A stretch of DNA of 64,000 nucleotides from Lentibacillus sp. CBA3610 (GCF_013373365.1 NZ_CP035925.1:2666001-2730000); one strand, 5' to 3'. Positions 25,264 to 36,262 are shown, counted from the first letter of the stretch. The notes: generated from the letters alone by a model not told the origin. Made by a program: numbers and translations.

Positions 25264-27891
25264 CTATCTGTATACTGGAATTTCCATGCTCAAAGTATCT
25301 AATCCAATTTGCTGGTACAAGTTATACATTGAGCCTATTTGTTTAGATGCCCATCCGATATCTGTCGCGTATTGACGACCAAATTTCCCCGTTTCATCCA
25401 TAGCTAACGGATTCCAGCGCATTTTATACAAAGTGTTTTGTCCATCTTTAATATATCTATTCCCGATAAAAGCACCGCCACCTATTATTGCTTTCTCGGG
25501 TGTTGTCCATCCTTCTTCAAAAGCTCTTTTAGCTCCATCCCTTAATGGTTTGCTATCATTAGCATCGATTCCAAACATATTATAGACTGTGGTAGCCGTC
25601 TTATTTGTATTAGCAATATCACCATTGGAGTCTCTTGTAATATTGCCGTTTTTATCGACGGGAACCCCTGATGCAAGTGTTGATGTGCCATTTCCGGTTT
25701 CTAATGATGCATGGGATACTAAGTAAATATCATTTATTCCATTGATACGAGCAGCATCAATGAATGCTTGTCCCATCCCATCAAGTGTACCTTTACCTCT
25801 TAAAAATTGATCCAATTTATCAGCGGCTATATAACTCGGTCGGGATAAATCTAAAAATTGGAACTGCTGAATAGAGTCGTTAATAAAGTTATTCGGATTT
25901 AAATAATAAAACACATCATCTGGTTTAGCGTTAACCCATTGATGGTTTTCTGTATACTCAATTTTGTACCATCCACTTACTTCTTCTATTATAGTAATTT
26001 TCGTACCTTCATTTATTTGCCCTACGGTCCAATAATTTGTACCGGGGCCACCCCTTACATTTAATACATCAGCGGTCACCTCATTGTTGTTGTTGATATA
26101 TGACTTAGAAACATAGGTATCATATTCTTTATCCGTTTGAGGTGTTGCTTTCAATTGAATATCTAAGGCGTCAGATAGTGTTAAGTCATAATGAGTGTAT
26201 GATATAGATGCAAGAGCTTCTTCTATTGTTACTAGAGTTTTTTCTCTAGCTATACCATCCACTCTAAGACCATGAGCTTCCTGGAAGTCCTCCACAACAC
26301 TTGCGGTGACACTGCCATAATATTGGCTTGGGTTCGACCAGTTCGCAAAACCTAATTCGGTCAAGTTCTCTTTGAGTTCTACTACTGGATTGCCCCTGTC
26401 ACCATTTCGATACGGCGGTTTCAGAACCTCAGATATCTTATTACGTGTCCCTTCATCGGCTATACCTGTAACGGGGAGATTATAATAATCCTGGAAATCT
26501 TCCACCACATCAGCTGTTATACTGCCATAGTATTGTGTTGGGTCCGACCAATTCGCAAAACCAAGGCTTGTCAAATCCTCTTTTAAGGTCACGACATGAT
26601 CACCGCTGTCTCCCTCTTCGTAATATGGGTCGTTTGTTAGTGCTTCCTCTATTTTTGACAGCGTGTTTTGGCCGGCTATTCCATCCACTGTAAGGTCATG
26701 GGCTGACTGAAAGTCTTCCACTACACCTGCGGTAACACTGCCATAATATTGACTTGGGTTAGACCAGTTCGCAAATCCTAATTCCACTAACTTTTCTTTG
26801 AGCTCGACTACCGGATCTCCTCTATCGCCATCCCGATAAGGCGGATTCAGAACTTCCTCTATTTTATCCCGTGTAGTTTTATCGGCGATACCAGTAACCT
26901 CAAAGCCATAATAATCCTGAAAATCTTCCACCACTCCGGCGGTGATATTCCCATAATATTTACTCGGAGATGACCAGTTCGCAAAACCAAGAATGGTTAG
27001 ATCCTCTTTCAAGGCTACTATGTGATCTCCGCTGTCACCATCTCGGTATTGGGGATTAGTTAGCTCCTCTTCGATTTTTGCCAATGTGCTCTGACCGGCT
27101 GTGCCATCTACTTTAAGACCGTATGATGCTTGAAAGTCTTCCACCACACCAGCTGTAACGCTACCATAGTATTGACTTGGATTAGACCAGTTCGCAAAAC
27201 CTAATTCCACTAACTTTTCTTTGAGCTCGACTACCGGATCTCCTCTATCGCCATCCCGATAAGGCGGATTCAGAACTTCCTCTATTTTATCCCGTGTAGT
27301 TTTATCGGCGATACCAGTAACCTCAAAGCCATAATAATCCTGAAAATCTTCCACCACTCCGGCAGTGATATTCCCATAATATTTACTCGGAGATGACCAG
27401 TTCGCAAAACCAAGAATGGTTAACTTCTCTTTTAATGTTACTATATGGGGGCCCTGATCACCCTCTTGATACTCATTCACACTAAGCAGTCCAAGAGATG
27501 TATCGGTATTCGGCTCTTGGTGAACTTCTTCATCTTCTGCAGACTCATCAGTGTTTTTTGGTTCGGCTGTTTTCCTGCTTTGGTCCTCTTTCTCTGTGTC
27601 TTCTTCTGGTGTTTCACTTGGTATATCTTTTCCTGATTTGGCTGTTTCTTCACCGTTTTCGTCTCCTGATTTATCCGGTTTTTCATCCTCGTTAGCTTTC
27701 GGCTGCTCTGGCGATATTTCATTTGGTTCTATATCTGTGTCTTCTGATTCATCTTTTTGTTCATCTGAATCAGACTTCACTTCTGTTTTTGCCTTGTCTG
27801 TTTCTCCTTCTGTTGCCTCAACTATGTATGGACTAAAGTGGAACAGAGAAAACATGAAAGCTAAAAGAATCATAAAAGCTCTTAATTTCAC
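25264..27891 (-). CDS. Secreted N-acetylglucosaminidase with six peptidoglycan-binding repeats
   Basis: An 875-residue wall hydrolase. Signal peptide at about 1-26 (AFMILLAFMFSLFHFSPYIVEA), then an acidic Glu/Asp/Lys/Ser linker to about residue 140. Six peptidoglycan-binding-like repeats of about 70 residues follow (each with LKE.L..LGFANWS and YYG..TAGVVEDFQ), an SH3b-like domain (TADVLNVRGGPGTNYWTVGQI) and a C-terminal GH73-type glucosaminidase with catalytic Glu in SHASLETGNGTS and MFGIDANDS. It should cut glycan strands outside the cell. The GTG start follows AAGGAGGTGAAACTGAA. Repeats alternate between two types, and repeat pairs 1-2 and 3-4 are nearly identical in DNA, indicating recent duplication. 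Confidence 0.88.
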   Translation of the reverse strand: MKLRAFMILLAFMFSLFHFSPYIVEATEGETDKAKTEVKSDSDEQKDESEDTDIEPNEISPEQPKANEDEKPDKSGDENGEETAKSGKDIPSETPEEDTEKEDQSRKTAEPKNTDESAEDEEVHQEPNTDTSLGLLSVNEYQEGDQGPHIVTLKEKLTILGFANWSSPSKYYGNITAGVVEDFQDYYGFEVTGIADKTTRDKIEEVLNPPYRDGDRGDPVVELKEKLVELGFANWSNPSQYYGSVTAGVVEDFQASYGLKVDGTAGQSTLAKIEEELTNPQYRDGDSGDHIVALKEDLTILGFANWSSPSKYYGNITAGVVEDFQDYYGFEVTGIADKTTRDKIEEVLNPPYRDGDRGDPVVELKEKLVELGFANWSNPSQYYGSVTAGVVEDFQSAHDLTVDGIAGQNTLSKIEEALTNDPYYEEGDSGDHVVTLKEDLTSLGFANWSDPTQYYGSITADVVEDFQDYYNLPVTGIADEGTRNKISEVLKPPYRNGDRGNPVVELKENLTELGFANWSNPSQYYGSVTASVVEDFQEAHGLRVDGIAREKTLVTIEEALASISYTHYDLTLSDALDIQLKATPQTDKEYDTYVSKSYINNNNEVTADVLNVRGGPGTNYWTVGQINEGTKITIIEEVSGWYKIEYTENHQWVNAKPDDVFYYLNPNNFINDSIQQFQFLDLSRPSYIAADKLDQFLRGKGTLDGMGQAFIDAARINGINDIYLVSHASLETGNGTSTLASGVPVDKNGNITRDSNGDIANTNKTATTVYNMFGIDANDSKPLRDGAKRAFEEGWTTPEKAIIGGGAFIGNRYIKDGQNTLYKMRWNPLAMDETGKFGRQYATDIGWASKQIGSMYNLYQQIGLDTLSMEIPVYR

Positions 27892-28056
27892 TTCAGTTTC
27901 ACCTCCTTCTATTAATTTGAAATACTATTATATTATCGACTAGATCTCGATATTTTTCAACAAGATTTTTGATAATTTATCTTATTGGTAACCATTTTAA
28001 TGGAGTTTGTGTGAAATTGGGTATCTATCACTCTTCCCATCATCAACACAAAAAAG

Positions 28057-28084
28057 GAGCCTGGTTCTTTTATGAGCCAGGCTG
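28057..28084 (-). terminator. Terminator of the 1233-residue hydrolase gene
   Basis: On the minus strand AGCCTGGCTC and GAACCAGGCT pair around ATAAAA, followed by CCTTTTTT. Confidence 0.85.
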
Positions 28085-28097
28085 AAAAATAATTTAC

Positions 28098-31000
28098 TTA
28101 ATTAAATGCTGGAAAACTAAACCGTAAGGCTGGGTCTTCCAGTAACGAATACAGATTTTTAATATCATTAATTTGCTTCGTTGCCCAACCTATGTCAGTT
28201 GCATACTGATGTGGTGGATATTCGAAATTCCACCTCATTTTATAAATTGTGTTTTGACTATACTCATTGTGAATATAACTTTCACCAATATATTCAGATC
28301 CACCGACAATTGCCTTATCCGGTGAGAACCATCCTTCCTGATATGCACGGACAGAACCTCGAGTATTTGTGTTAACGTCTACTGCACCAATACCAAACAT
28401 ATTATAGGTTGTTTCTATATCATAAACTTCATCGCGGTCAATGGTAACATCTTCTTCGATAGACCATTCACCTTCCCCATCGTATCTTGCTATATCAATT
28501 TGACCTGGTTTGAATGAAACCCAGGTACTTTTATCCAGTTTACCTACCTGTATACTGCCATTAGATAAGACGGATGTGCCGTTACCTGTTTCATGAAGAG
28601 CATGGGATATCAAGTAAATCTCATTAACCGAATGCTCTTGTGATCCATTAATGAATGATTGGCCTGTACCTTCCAATTCACCTGCGCCATCCAAAACATT
28701 ATTAAGGTTATTTGCTTCTACTCCAGAGTATTCGGAAAGTAGCAAATGTTGGAAGATATCATGATTATTTGGATTCATATAGTATTCAACTTCATTAGCT
28801 GTAGGGTTTCTCCATGAACCATATGATATCTCATGCCAGACATCACCCTCATTTACAACATTCACAGCAGTTCCTTCTTCAAGAGTTGCATAAACATGGC
28901 TTCCTGCATCTTTTTCTGCACGAATATTTACTTGTGCCGTTGTAACTGCTTCACCTGAGTCATTAATAGAAATGTATTCACTGGAAACATAAGCAGGAGC
29001 ATTACGATATTGGTCGGTTTGTTGAAACCTACCCATTTGAATCTCGAGTGCTTCTTCATATGTCATATCATGTTGTGTATAGCTTACTTCAGAGTTTTGT
29101 TTAGTTATTTCTGAATTTATTCTTTCTAATGTGTCCTGATCTACAACACCAGTCACATGTAAACCATAGGTCGCTTGGAAATCCTCAACTACCCCGGCGG
29201 TTATACTACCATAATATGGTGTTGGGTCTGACCAATTAGCGAAACCTAAAGCAGTTAAATTCTCTTTCAAGGTTACTATATGGCCACCGCTATCCCCATT
29301 CTGATATAAGGTTGACAAAAATTCATCTAACTTTGAAAGAGTTGTTGTATCAGCTTTGCCGGTAATTCGTAATCCATAAGCATCTTGGAATTCCTCAACT
29401 ACGCCTGCTGTCACATTACCATAGTATTGACTCGGATTTGTCCAATTCGCAAAACCTAGTGTTGTTAAGTTTTCCTTTAGTCCCACTACTGGGTTCCCTC
29501 TATCTCCATTCTGGAAAGCTGGGGTAAGCACTTCTTCTATCTTTGATAAAGTTGCTGGATATGCAGTACCTGTTACAGGCAAATTATAGTAGTCTTGGAA
29601 GTCTTCCACTACACTAGCGGTTATACTACCATAATATAATGTTGGATCTGACCAGTTCGCAAATCCTAAACGTGTTAAGTCCTCTTTCAAGGTTACAACA
29701 TGATCACCACTACCCCCAGGTCTATATTGTGGTTCACTAGAAAGAACTTTTTCTACCTCTTCCAGTGTATCTTCATCAGCCACCCCATCTTGGGTTAGAC
29801 CATATACTGATTGGAATCTTTCTACAACACTAGAAGTTACACTGCCGTAAAATTGACTTGGGTTAGACCAGTTTGCGAACCCTAATTCCACTAACTTTTC
29901 CTTGAGTTCTACTACTGGATTCCCTCTGTCTCCATTCTGATAAGGTGGTTTTAGTACTTCCTCTATTTTATCTCGTGTATCTTTATTAGCTATCCCGTTG
30001 GCGTTAAGTCCATAATATTTCTGAAAATCTTCCACAACTCCAGCTGTTATGCTGCCATAATATTGACTTGGAGATGACCAGTTTGCAAAACCCAAAGCAG
30101 TTAAGTCTTCTTTTAATTCTACTACATGATCACCCTGGTCGCCTTCCCGATATCTCGGGTCTGGCAGTACCTTTTCCATTTCTTCTAATGTGTTTTCATC
30201 AGCTATTCCGTCCGGTTCGAGACCGTAAGTCGCCTGAAAATCTTCTACAACTCCAGCAGTTATACCTCCATAGTATTGACTCGGATTAGACCAATTTGCA
30301 AAACCTAATTCTGTCAGTTTTTCTTTGAGTTCTACAATTGGATCTCCTCTGTCACCACTTCGATACGGTGGGTTCAGAACTTCCTCTATTACAACCCGTG
30401 TCTCTTCACCGGCAATCCCCGTAACGTTCAGGCCATAATATTCCTGGAAATCTTCCACTACACCGGCAGTGATACTCCCATAATATTTACTCGGAGATGA
30501 CCAGTTCGCAAAACCAAGGCTTGTTAGGTCCTCTTTCAAGGCTATTATGTGGTCCCCGCTATCCCCATCCCGGTATTGTGGATCAGATAACACCTCATTG
30601 ATTTTTGACAATGTGTTTTGACCGGCTATCCCATCTTCTGTCATACCGTATGCAGTCTGGAAGTCTTTCACAATGCCGGCAGTAACACTGCCATAGTATT
30701 GGCTTGGGTTAGACCAGTTCGCAAATCCTAATTCCACTAAATCTTCTTTGAGCTCAACGACCGGATTGCCTCTGTCACCATTTCGATACGGTGGATTAAG
30801 AACTTCCTCTATTTTAGTCCGAGTCTCTTCACCGGCAGCGCCCGTGACTTTCAAACCATAATATTCCTGAAAATCTTCCACCACACCGGCAGTGATACTT
30901 CCGTAATACCTACTCGGAGATGACCAGTTTGCAAAACCAAGGCTTGTTAGGTCCTCTTTCAAGGCTACTATGTGGTCCCCGCTGTCGCCTACTTCATACT

Positions 31001-31799
31001 GTGGTTCTGGTTCGTCTGTCAGCAATTTATCTATTTTTGCCAAAGTATCCGCACCCGCTATTCCGTCAACTGTTAAATCGTTTGCGGATTGGAATTCTTC
31101 TACAACACCTTCTGTAGCCTCATCATAGATATGGCTAAGATCGGACCCGGACCAGTCTGCGAAACCCAATTCTACTAGATTTTCTTTTAACTCCGTTACT
31201 GACTCTCCCCTATCTCCTAATCGAAAGGGAGGTTCTAAAACTACATCTATGGTATTTCTTGTTGCTTCATCTGCAATACCAGTAACGTCCAAGTTATATT
31301 CACCTTGAAATTCCTTCACTGCGCTAACAGTCTCTTCATCATAAGTTGATGTAAGATCCTGCCAATCTGCAAATCCTAAACTAATTAATTTTTCTTTCAG
31401 TTCTTCTATGTGTTGCCCCTCATCGCCCTCATGATAAGGAAGAGGACCTTCTTCGTCGGTGCTATTAGTTTGAATTTGCAAATTTTTTGAGGAATCATTT
31501 ACACTGCTGTCTTCACTTTCATTTGTTAAATTTTCTTCTTCTTTTTCTTCATCCTTTACAGGTATTTCTTCGTTTTTTGAGTCGCCCTCATCCTTACCAG
31601 AGTCAGACCCTTCATTTCCTTCTCCGCTTTCATCGTCTACTCCCATAGCGTCCTGGTTCTGTTCTTCTTGATAATTCTCTTCTCCATCTTTTGAACTATT
31701 ATCTGTAACTTCTCCCGTTGCCCCTACTGCTACTGAACTAAAGTGGAATAAAGAAAACATCATAATAAATAGAACCATAGAATTTCTTAACTTTACCAC
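28098..31799 (-). CDS. Secreted N-acetylglucosaminidase with eleven peptidoglycan-binding repeats
   Basis: A 1233-residue paralogue of the gene at 25264 with the same plan. Signal peptide (MVLFIMMFSLFHFSSVAVGA), acidic linker to about residue 120 and eleven peptidoglycan-binding-like repeats to about 900. Then an SH3b-like segment (TTAQVNIRAEKDAGSHVYATL) and the glucosaminidase domain with SHALHETGNGTS and YNMFGIGAVD. The first two repeats are divergent (LGFADW instead of LGFANW); the rest alternate between an SGDH and an RGNP/RGDP type. GTG start after GGAGGTGATACTAAA. It should be a large wall-spanning or wall-bound autolysin. The repeat number is likely to vary between strains. Confidence 0.88.
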   Translation of the reverse strand: MVKLRNSMVLFIMMFSLFHFSSVAVGATGEVTDNSSKDGEENYQEEQNQDAMGVDDESGEGNEGSDSGKDEGDSKNEEIPVKDEEKEEENLTNESEDSSVNDSSKNLQIQTNSTDEEGPLPYHEGDEGQHIEELKEKLISLGFADWQDLTSTYDEETVSAVKEFQGEYNLDVTGIADEATRNTIDVVLEPPFRLGDRGESVTELKENLVELGFADWSGSDLSHIYDEATEGVVEEFQSANDLTVDGIAGADTLAKIDKLLTDEPEPQYEVGDSGDHIVALKEDLTSLGFANWSSPSRYYGSITAGVVEDFQEYYGLKVTGAAGEETRTKIEEVLNPPYRNGDRGNPVVELKEDLVELGFANWSNPSQYYGSVTAGIVKDFQTAYGMTEDGIAGQNTLSKINEVLSDPQYRDGDSGDHIIALKEDLTSLGFANWSSPSKYYGSITAGVVEDFQEYYGLNVTGIAGEETRVVIEEVLNPPYRSGDRGDPIVELKEKLTELGFANWSNPSQYYGGITAGVVEDFQATYGLEPDGIADENTLEEMEKVLPDPRYREGDQGDHVVELKEDLTALGFANWSSPSQYYGSITAGVVEDFQKYYGLNANGIANKDTRDKIEEVLKPPYQNGDRGNPVVELKEKLVELGFANWSNPSQFYGSVTSSVVERFQSVYGLTQDGVADEDTLEEVEKVLSSEPQYRPGGSGDHVVTLKEDLTRLGFANWSDPTLYYGSITASVVEDFQDYYNLPVTGTAYPATLSKIEEVLTPAFQNGDRGNPVVGLKENLTTLGFANWTNPSQYYGNVTAGVVEEFQDAYGLRITGKADTTTLSKLDEFLSTLYQNGDSGGHIVTLKENLTALGFANWSDPTPYYGSITAGVVEDFQATYGLHVTGVVDQDTLERINSEITKQNSEVSYTQHDMTYEEALEIQMGRFQQTDQYRNAPAYVSSEYISINDSGEAVTTAQVNIRAEKDAGSHVYATLEEGTAVNVVNEGDVWHEISYGSWRNPTANEVEYYMNPNNHDIFQHLLLSEYSGVEANNLNNVLDGAGELEGTGQSFINGSQEHSVNEIYLISHALHETGNGTSVLSNGSIQVGKLDKSTWVSFKPGQIDIARYDGEGEWSIEEDVTIDRDEVYDIETTYNMFGIGAVDVNTNTRGSVRAYQEGWFSPDKAIVGGSEYIGESYIHNEYSQNTIYKMRWNFEYPPHQYATDIGWATKQINDIKNLYSLLEDPALRFSFPAFN

Positions 31800-31944
31800 T
31801 TTAGTATCACCTCCTTATAAAATATTAACAACACATTACAAATCTAGTATCTATTGTCAGCGATTAATTGTCAATATATTTAACAAATTTTTGTAATGTA
31901 TTGTCAAAAACCGAGAAGAAAACTGTATTTTAGACCATCTGAAA

Positions 31945-31977
31945 AAGAGATGAACCAAGTCAAAAGGCTCATCTCTT
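31945..31977 (-). terminator. Terminator after the amidase gene
   Basis: AAGAGATGA and TCATCTCTT pair around 15 bases; on the minus strand a TTTTTC run follows. Confidence 0.8.
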
Positions 31978-34350
31978 AACGTTTTTTCTATTAACCTATC
32001 TTCTCTCTAAATTAAATGAATTAGCAATTGCATCAGCTGTAACTTTTCCAAGTTCTTTTCGATAACCCGAATCTTGCAATAGTGTGTTCTCAGCCCAGTT
32101 ATCTATAAACAAAAGCTCCAGCAAAATGGCTGACATTGTGGTATTACGTAACACATTAAAGTTTCTACTTTTCATTCCACGGTTATCTATATTATTCCTT
32201 TTGTTTAATTCATCGGCTATATAGTGATGAATTTGTTCTTGTTTTTCTATCGTGTTTGCCGAAACATTACCATCATATATATAGCTTTCGAAACCGTGTG
32301 CTGATCCATTATAAGCGTTATTGTGTATACTGACGAAATAATCAGCATCCCAGTCGTTTGCCATTTGAGCTCTTTCTTCCAACTCTACAAATGTATCTGT
32401 TGTACGAGATATGTTCACATTGGCTCCTTTGTATTCGGATTCCAGAACTTCTACAGTTTCTAATGCTATATCCAGGACAACATCTTTCTCGTTTAAGCCA
32501 AAACCTCGACCACCAGTATCATGATCCCCATGTCCCGGGTCAATAAATATTTTGACTACATTATTTTCAATGGTCTCTAATGTGATTTTATCAGCGCCTC
32601 CAGTAACTTCCAATCCATATGCCGATTGGAAGTCTTCGACCACTCCGGCAGTTATGGGACCATAATAAGGTGTCGGATCTGACCAATTCGCAAACCCGAG
32701 AGCTGTTAAATCCTCTTTCAGAGCGACAATATGATCACCGCTGTCTCCTTCTCGATACCTTGATGATAATGCTTCATCAATTTTTTCCAATGTATCTTGA
32801 CCGGCTATCCCATCCACTGTAAGGTCATGGGCTGACTGAAAGTCTCCAATACACCTGCCGTGAGCTGCCATAATATTGGCTTGGTTCAGACCAGTTTCGC
32901 AAAACCTTAATTTAGTCAAGTTCTCTTTCAGTTTTTTACTACTGATCGCCCTGTCACCATTTCGATACGGCGGGATTTCAGAACTCAAACATCTATTTAC
33001 GTGTTCCTTTCATCAGCTATACCTTGTAATGGGGAGATTAATAATCCTGGAATCTTCCCACCACGCCAGCTGTTATACTCCATAGGAGTGTGTTGGATCC
33101 GACCAATTTCGCAAAACCAAGACTAGTTTAGATCCTCTTTTCAAGGCTACTATGTGGTCCCCGCTGTCTCCCTCTTCATAATATGGGTCGTTCTGTTTAG
33201 TGCTTCCTCTATTTCTGACAAGCGTATTTGACCGGCTATCCATCCACTGTAGATCATGGGCTGATTGGAAGTCTTCCACTACACCTGCGGTGACACTGCC
33301 GTAATATTGACTTGGTTAGACCAGCTCGCAAATTCCTAATTCAGTCAAGTTCTCTTTGAGTTCTACTACTGGATCGCCCCTGTCACCATTTCGATACGGC
33401 GGATTCAGAACCTCAAACATCTTATTACGTGTTCCTTTCATCGGCTATACCCGTAGTCGGGCAGGTTTATAAATCCTGAAAAGTCTTTCCCACGACGCCG
33501 GCTGTTATATTACCATAATATTGGTGTTGGATCTGACCAATTCGCAAAACCAAGGCTTGTCAAATCCTCTTTTAAGGCCACGACATGATCGCCGCTGTCT
33601 CCCTCTTCATAATAGGGGTCGTTTGTTAGTGCTTCCTCTATTTTTGACAGCGTATTTTGATCAGTTATTCCATCCACTGTAAGGTCATGGGCGGACTGGA
33701 AGTCTTCTACTACACCTGCGGTGACACTACCATAATATTGGCTTGGGTTAGACCAGTTCGCAAAACCTAATTCGGTCAAGTTCTCTTTGAGTTCTACTAC
33801 TGGATCGCCCCTGTCACCATTTCGATACGGCGGATTCAGAACCTCAGATATCTTATTACGTGTCCCTTCATCGGCTATACCTGTAACGGGGAGATTATAA
33901 TAATCCTGGAAATCTTCCACCACACCAGCTGTTATACTGCCATAGTATTGTGTTGGGTCCGACCAATTCGCAAAACCAAGGCTTGTCAAATCCTCTTTTA
34001 AGGTCACGACATGATTGCCGCTGTCTCCCGTATGATAATCATCATTATTCGCCGTATTAAACTCTTTTTCATCTTCATTCTTAACTTGCTCATCAGATTC
34101 ACTGGTATCAGTTTCCTGTACACTTTGATTCTTTTCTTCTGTTTCCTCATTATTTTCAGCATCATTTGCGACGTCTTTATCTTTACCTGATTCACCTTCT
34201 GGTTTAGCCTGGTTTTTCTCTTCTTGATTATTTTCCTCACCTGTTCCTGTACTTTCTGATTCATCATTTTGCTCATCTGAATCAGATTTTACTTCACTTT
34301 CCGTTCCATTTGTTTCTCCATCTTTCGCCTCAACTATGTATGGAGTAAAG

Positions 34351-35977
34351 CAGCACTGAGGATTAAATTTATTTTCATATCACTTGTTTCTTGAAATTCA
34401 CTATATTAAACACTGAATATTCGGAAATTATTTTTCTCCTATTTTACCAAAAAAGAGAAGCCGAATTTTCAGGGGATAATTTTTTGAAAACTTTACACAA
34501 ATAGATTTCTTTGCTTGGCATCACATCCTTTGCTATAATGAATCTATCAGGTGAACCGCACCTGTATAGGTTTTACCATTTTCGTTATATCCTCGTCTGT
34601 TAGTCGTTTTGTTCTGATGGTCTCTAACAGATTTGAGGATATTTCTTTTGCCGTCTTTTTGACACGCTTAAGTATGTTTGAGCCATTTTCAAATAGCTGC
34701 ATCAAAATATCCGTTATTTGTGTCAAAAGATAATGGTTCTTCATGGCCGTGTAATCATGGCTTGATGCATGTTCGATATGATATCGGATATGCTTTTGTC
34801 TGTTGAAACCTTCATTTTCAATCTTCCAGCGGCTTCTGCCTGCATAGAGAAGCTTTCGACAGTTTTTATCCGTGATTTTGATATCGGTCAAAAACATGAA
34901 ACGCTTTTGGCCATCTGCCGTTTTGATCGTACCTTCCAATACATGAATGTCCCAATCATTATACGCAATGTGATTAACCCAACGAATCTTGTCCTGCTGC
35001 CCTTTCCCATTAGTCTCTTCCATCTTATCCAACGCATGAAACTCTTCACTGATGCTTTTGATGCGGTCTTCTTTAAAGCGTAACAGGAACTTCCAATGGT
35101 TGTTATGACAGGTTTTAAATACGTTCTCACATGCATACAGACTATCGGCAATAATGCAGATTGGCAGCCTCTTAAATGTTTGATTTAATCGGGAAGCCAT
35201 ACGATAAAACGCATTTAATTCACAGTCCTGTTTGGGAACCTCTTCTGACTCATTCTCAATAAACTCGGAATCAACACTGAAAACCATATTGCCAACAACC
35301 AGTTTCGCCTCCAGGACATGATGCATGTAAACAGTCTTTTCGACATTCCCTTCTTCGTCTTTGTATTCCCGCCTCAAGCAATGATCGCAATGCTTCTGAT
35401 TGAACGTGAATAACCCGGTCCCATCAATAATAATCGCCCAATACTTGCCGCCAATACGGCCATCTTCAAAACACCTCTTTTTCAATAACTCCCTGATCAT
35501 ATAAGTCCGTATGTTACGCAGTTCATCCGGTTCCAAGCGCGAGAGGAAGTCATTGATGGTGTCGTAATGTGGTAATTCCTCCAAGGTTTCAATGTTCAAC
35601 GCCTTTTTGATGTTGACAATACATTCATCTTTGTTGAATTGATTCGTCATCGATCGCATGCTTTTCAGGTCACATACATTTTTCAGGATGATCATGAAAA
35701 GAAGGATATCGCACCCATAATCGATATAGCTTTGATGGCGTGGATCAGAGACATGTTTCATTATGTTTTGCAAATCTTTAAAAAAGTGTTTCCTGAATTT
35801 CATGAGCTCGAAAAAATAATTTTCACCTTTTTCCATGTTTCTTTTTATTTTTCTCGTTACCATCTTAAAATCCCCCTAAAATATGCGGTATAATAGGCTT
35901 TCTCGTAATTATATTATACCATGTTTTTCCATATTTTAGGTCGTATTAGCTCGAAAAATTTTTACTCTTCAGTGCTG
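34351..35977 (-). mobile_element. 1.63-kb insertion sequence with 9-bp target duplication
   Basis: Terminal inverted repeats begin CAGCACTGA at both ends (CAGCACTGAGGAT left; CAGCACTGAAGAG on the complementary strand at the right). GGAGTAAAG flanks both ends (34342-34350 and 35978-35986). Removing the element and one copy restores the signal peptide of the amidase gene. It encodes one transposase (34547-35863). Confidence 0.9.
34547..35863 (-). CDS. IS4-superfamily DDE transposase
   Basis: A 438-residue transposase. The acidic residues are likely in IIIDGTGLF and CIIADSLYAC. The C-terminal RSRWKIENEGFNRQKH is the Y/R-x3-E-x6-K type signature of the IS4 superfamily. GYDCILL-like helices and HYDTINDFLSRLEPDEL are seen at the N-terminus. 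Cys-rich HCDHCLRREYKDEEG may bind zinc. The frame is intact, so this IS may still be active. Its exact family name is uncertain. Confidence 0.82.
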   Translation of the reverse strand: MVTRKIKRNMEKGENYFFELMKFRKHFFKDLQNIMKHVSDPRHQSYIDYGCDILLFMIILKNVCDLKSMRSMTNQFNKDECIVNIKKALNIETLEELPHYDTINDFLSRLEPDELRNIRTYMIRELLKKRCFEDGRIGGKYWAIIIDGTGLFTFNQKHCDHCLRREYKDEEGNVEKTVYMHHVLEAKLVVGNMVFSVDSEFIENESEEVPKQDCELNAFYRMASRLNQTFKRLPICIIADSLYACENVFKTCHNNHWKFLLRFKEDRIKSISEEFHALDKMEETNGKGQQDKIRWVNHIAYNDWDIHVLEGTIKTADGQKRFMFLTDIKITDKNCRKLLYAGRSRWKIENEGFNRQKHIRYHIEHASSHDYTAMKNHYLLTQITDILMQLFENGSNILKRVKKTAKEISSNLLETIRTKRLTDEDITKMVKPIQVRFT

Positions 35978-36262
35978 GGAGTAAAGTGAAATAGGGAAAA
36001 CGTAAGGATAATGAGAATTATAGCTTTTCTAAATCCCACTTTAGCTCACCTCCTTCTATAAATTTATGACACTACTATATTATTAATTAAATTTCCCCAT
36101 TTTTCAACAGGCTTCGCAATATTTTACATTCTTGATGATATAAAAATAATTACTTATAAGAATGCGAACAAATAATTTAGATCAAAATAAGGATTGGTTT
36201 AGAAACAGGATAAAATGGTAATAGAAAACCTATATTATACAGATATTAAAGGAGATCGGACA

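Larger units (their letters stand above)
31996..36039 (-). pseudogene. Secreted N-acetylmuramoyl-L-alanine amidase with peptidoglycan-binding repeats, IS-interrupted and frameshifted
   Basis: Third paralogue. The true start is a GTG at 36039 after GAAGGAGGTGAGCTAAA, followed by KAIILIILTFSLFHF. Here an IS (34351-35977) splits the signal peptide, and reading resumes with TPYIVEAKDGE, matching the first paralogue. An acidic linker and several repeats follow, but between 33.0 and 33.5 kb many small indels break the frame. The last part (31996-32988) is intact: two repeats and an Amidase_3 domain with IDPGHGDHDTG, SRTTDTFVELEERAQMAN, FVSIHNNAYNGSAHGFE and ILLELLFIDNWAEN. The zinc ligands (His, Glu-type and His) are present. 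The gene cannot be expressed as one protein. Confidence 0.85.

Noticed and set aside
28181-31117. Plus-strand open frames opposite the hydrolase genes
   Set aside because: Shadows of the strongly biased repeat coding sequence; no ribosome binding sites.
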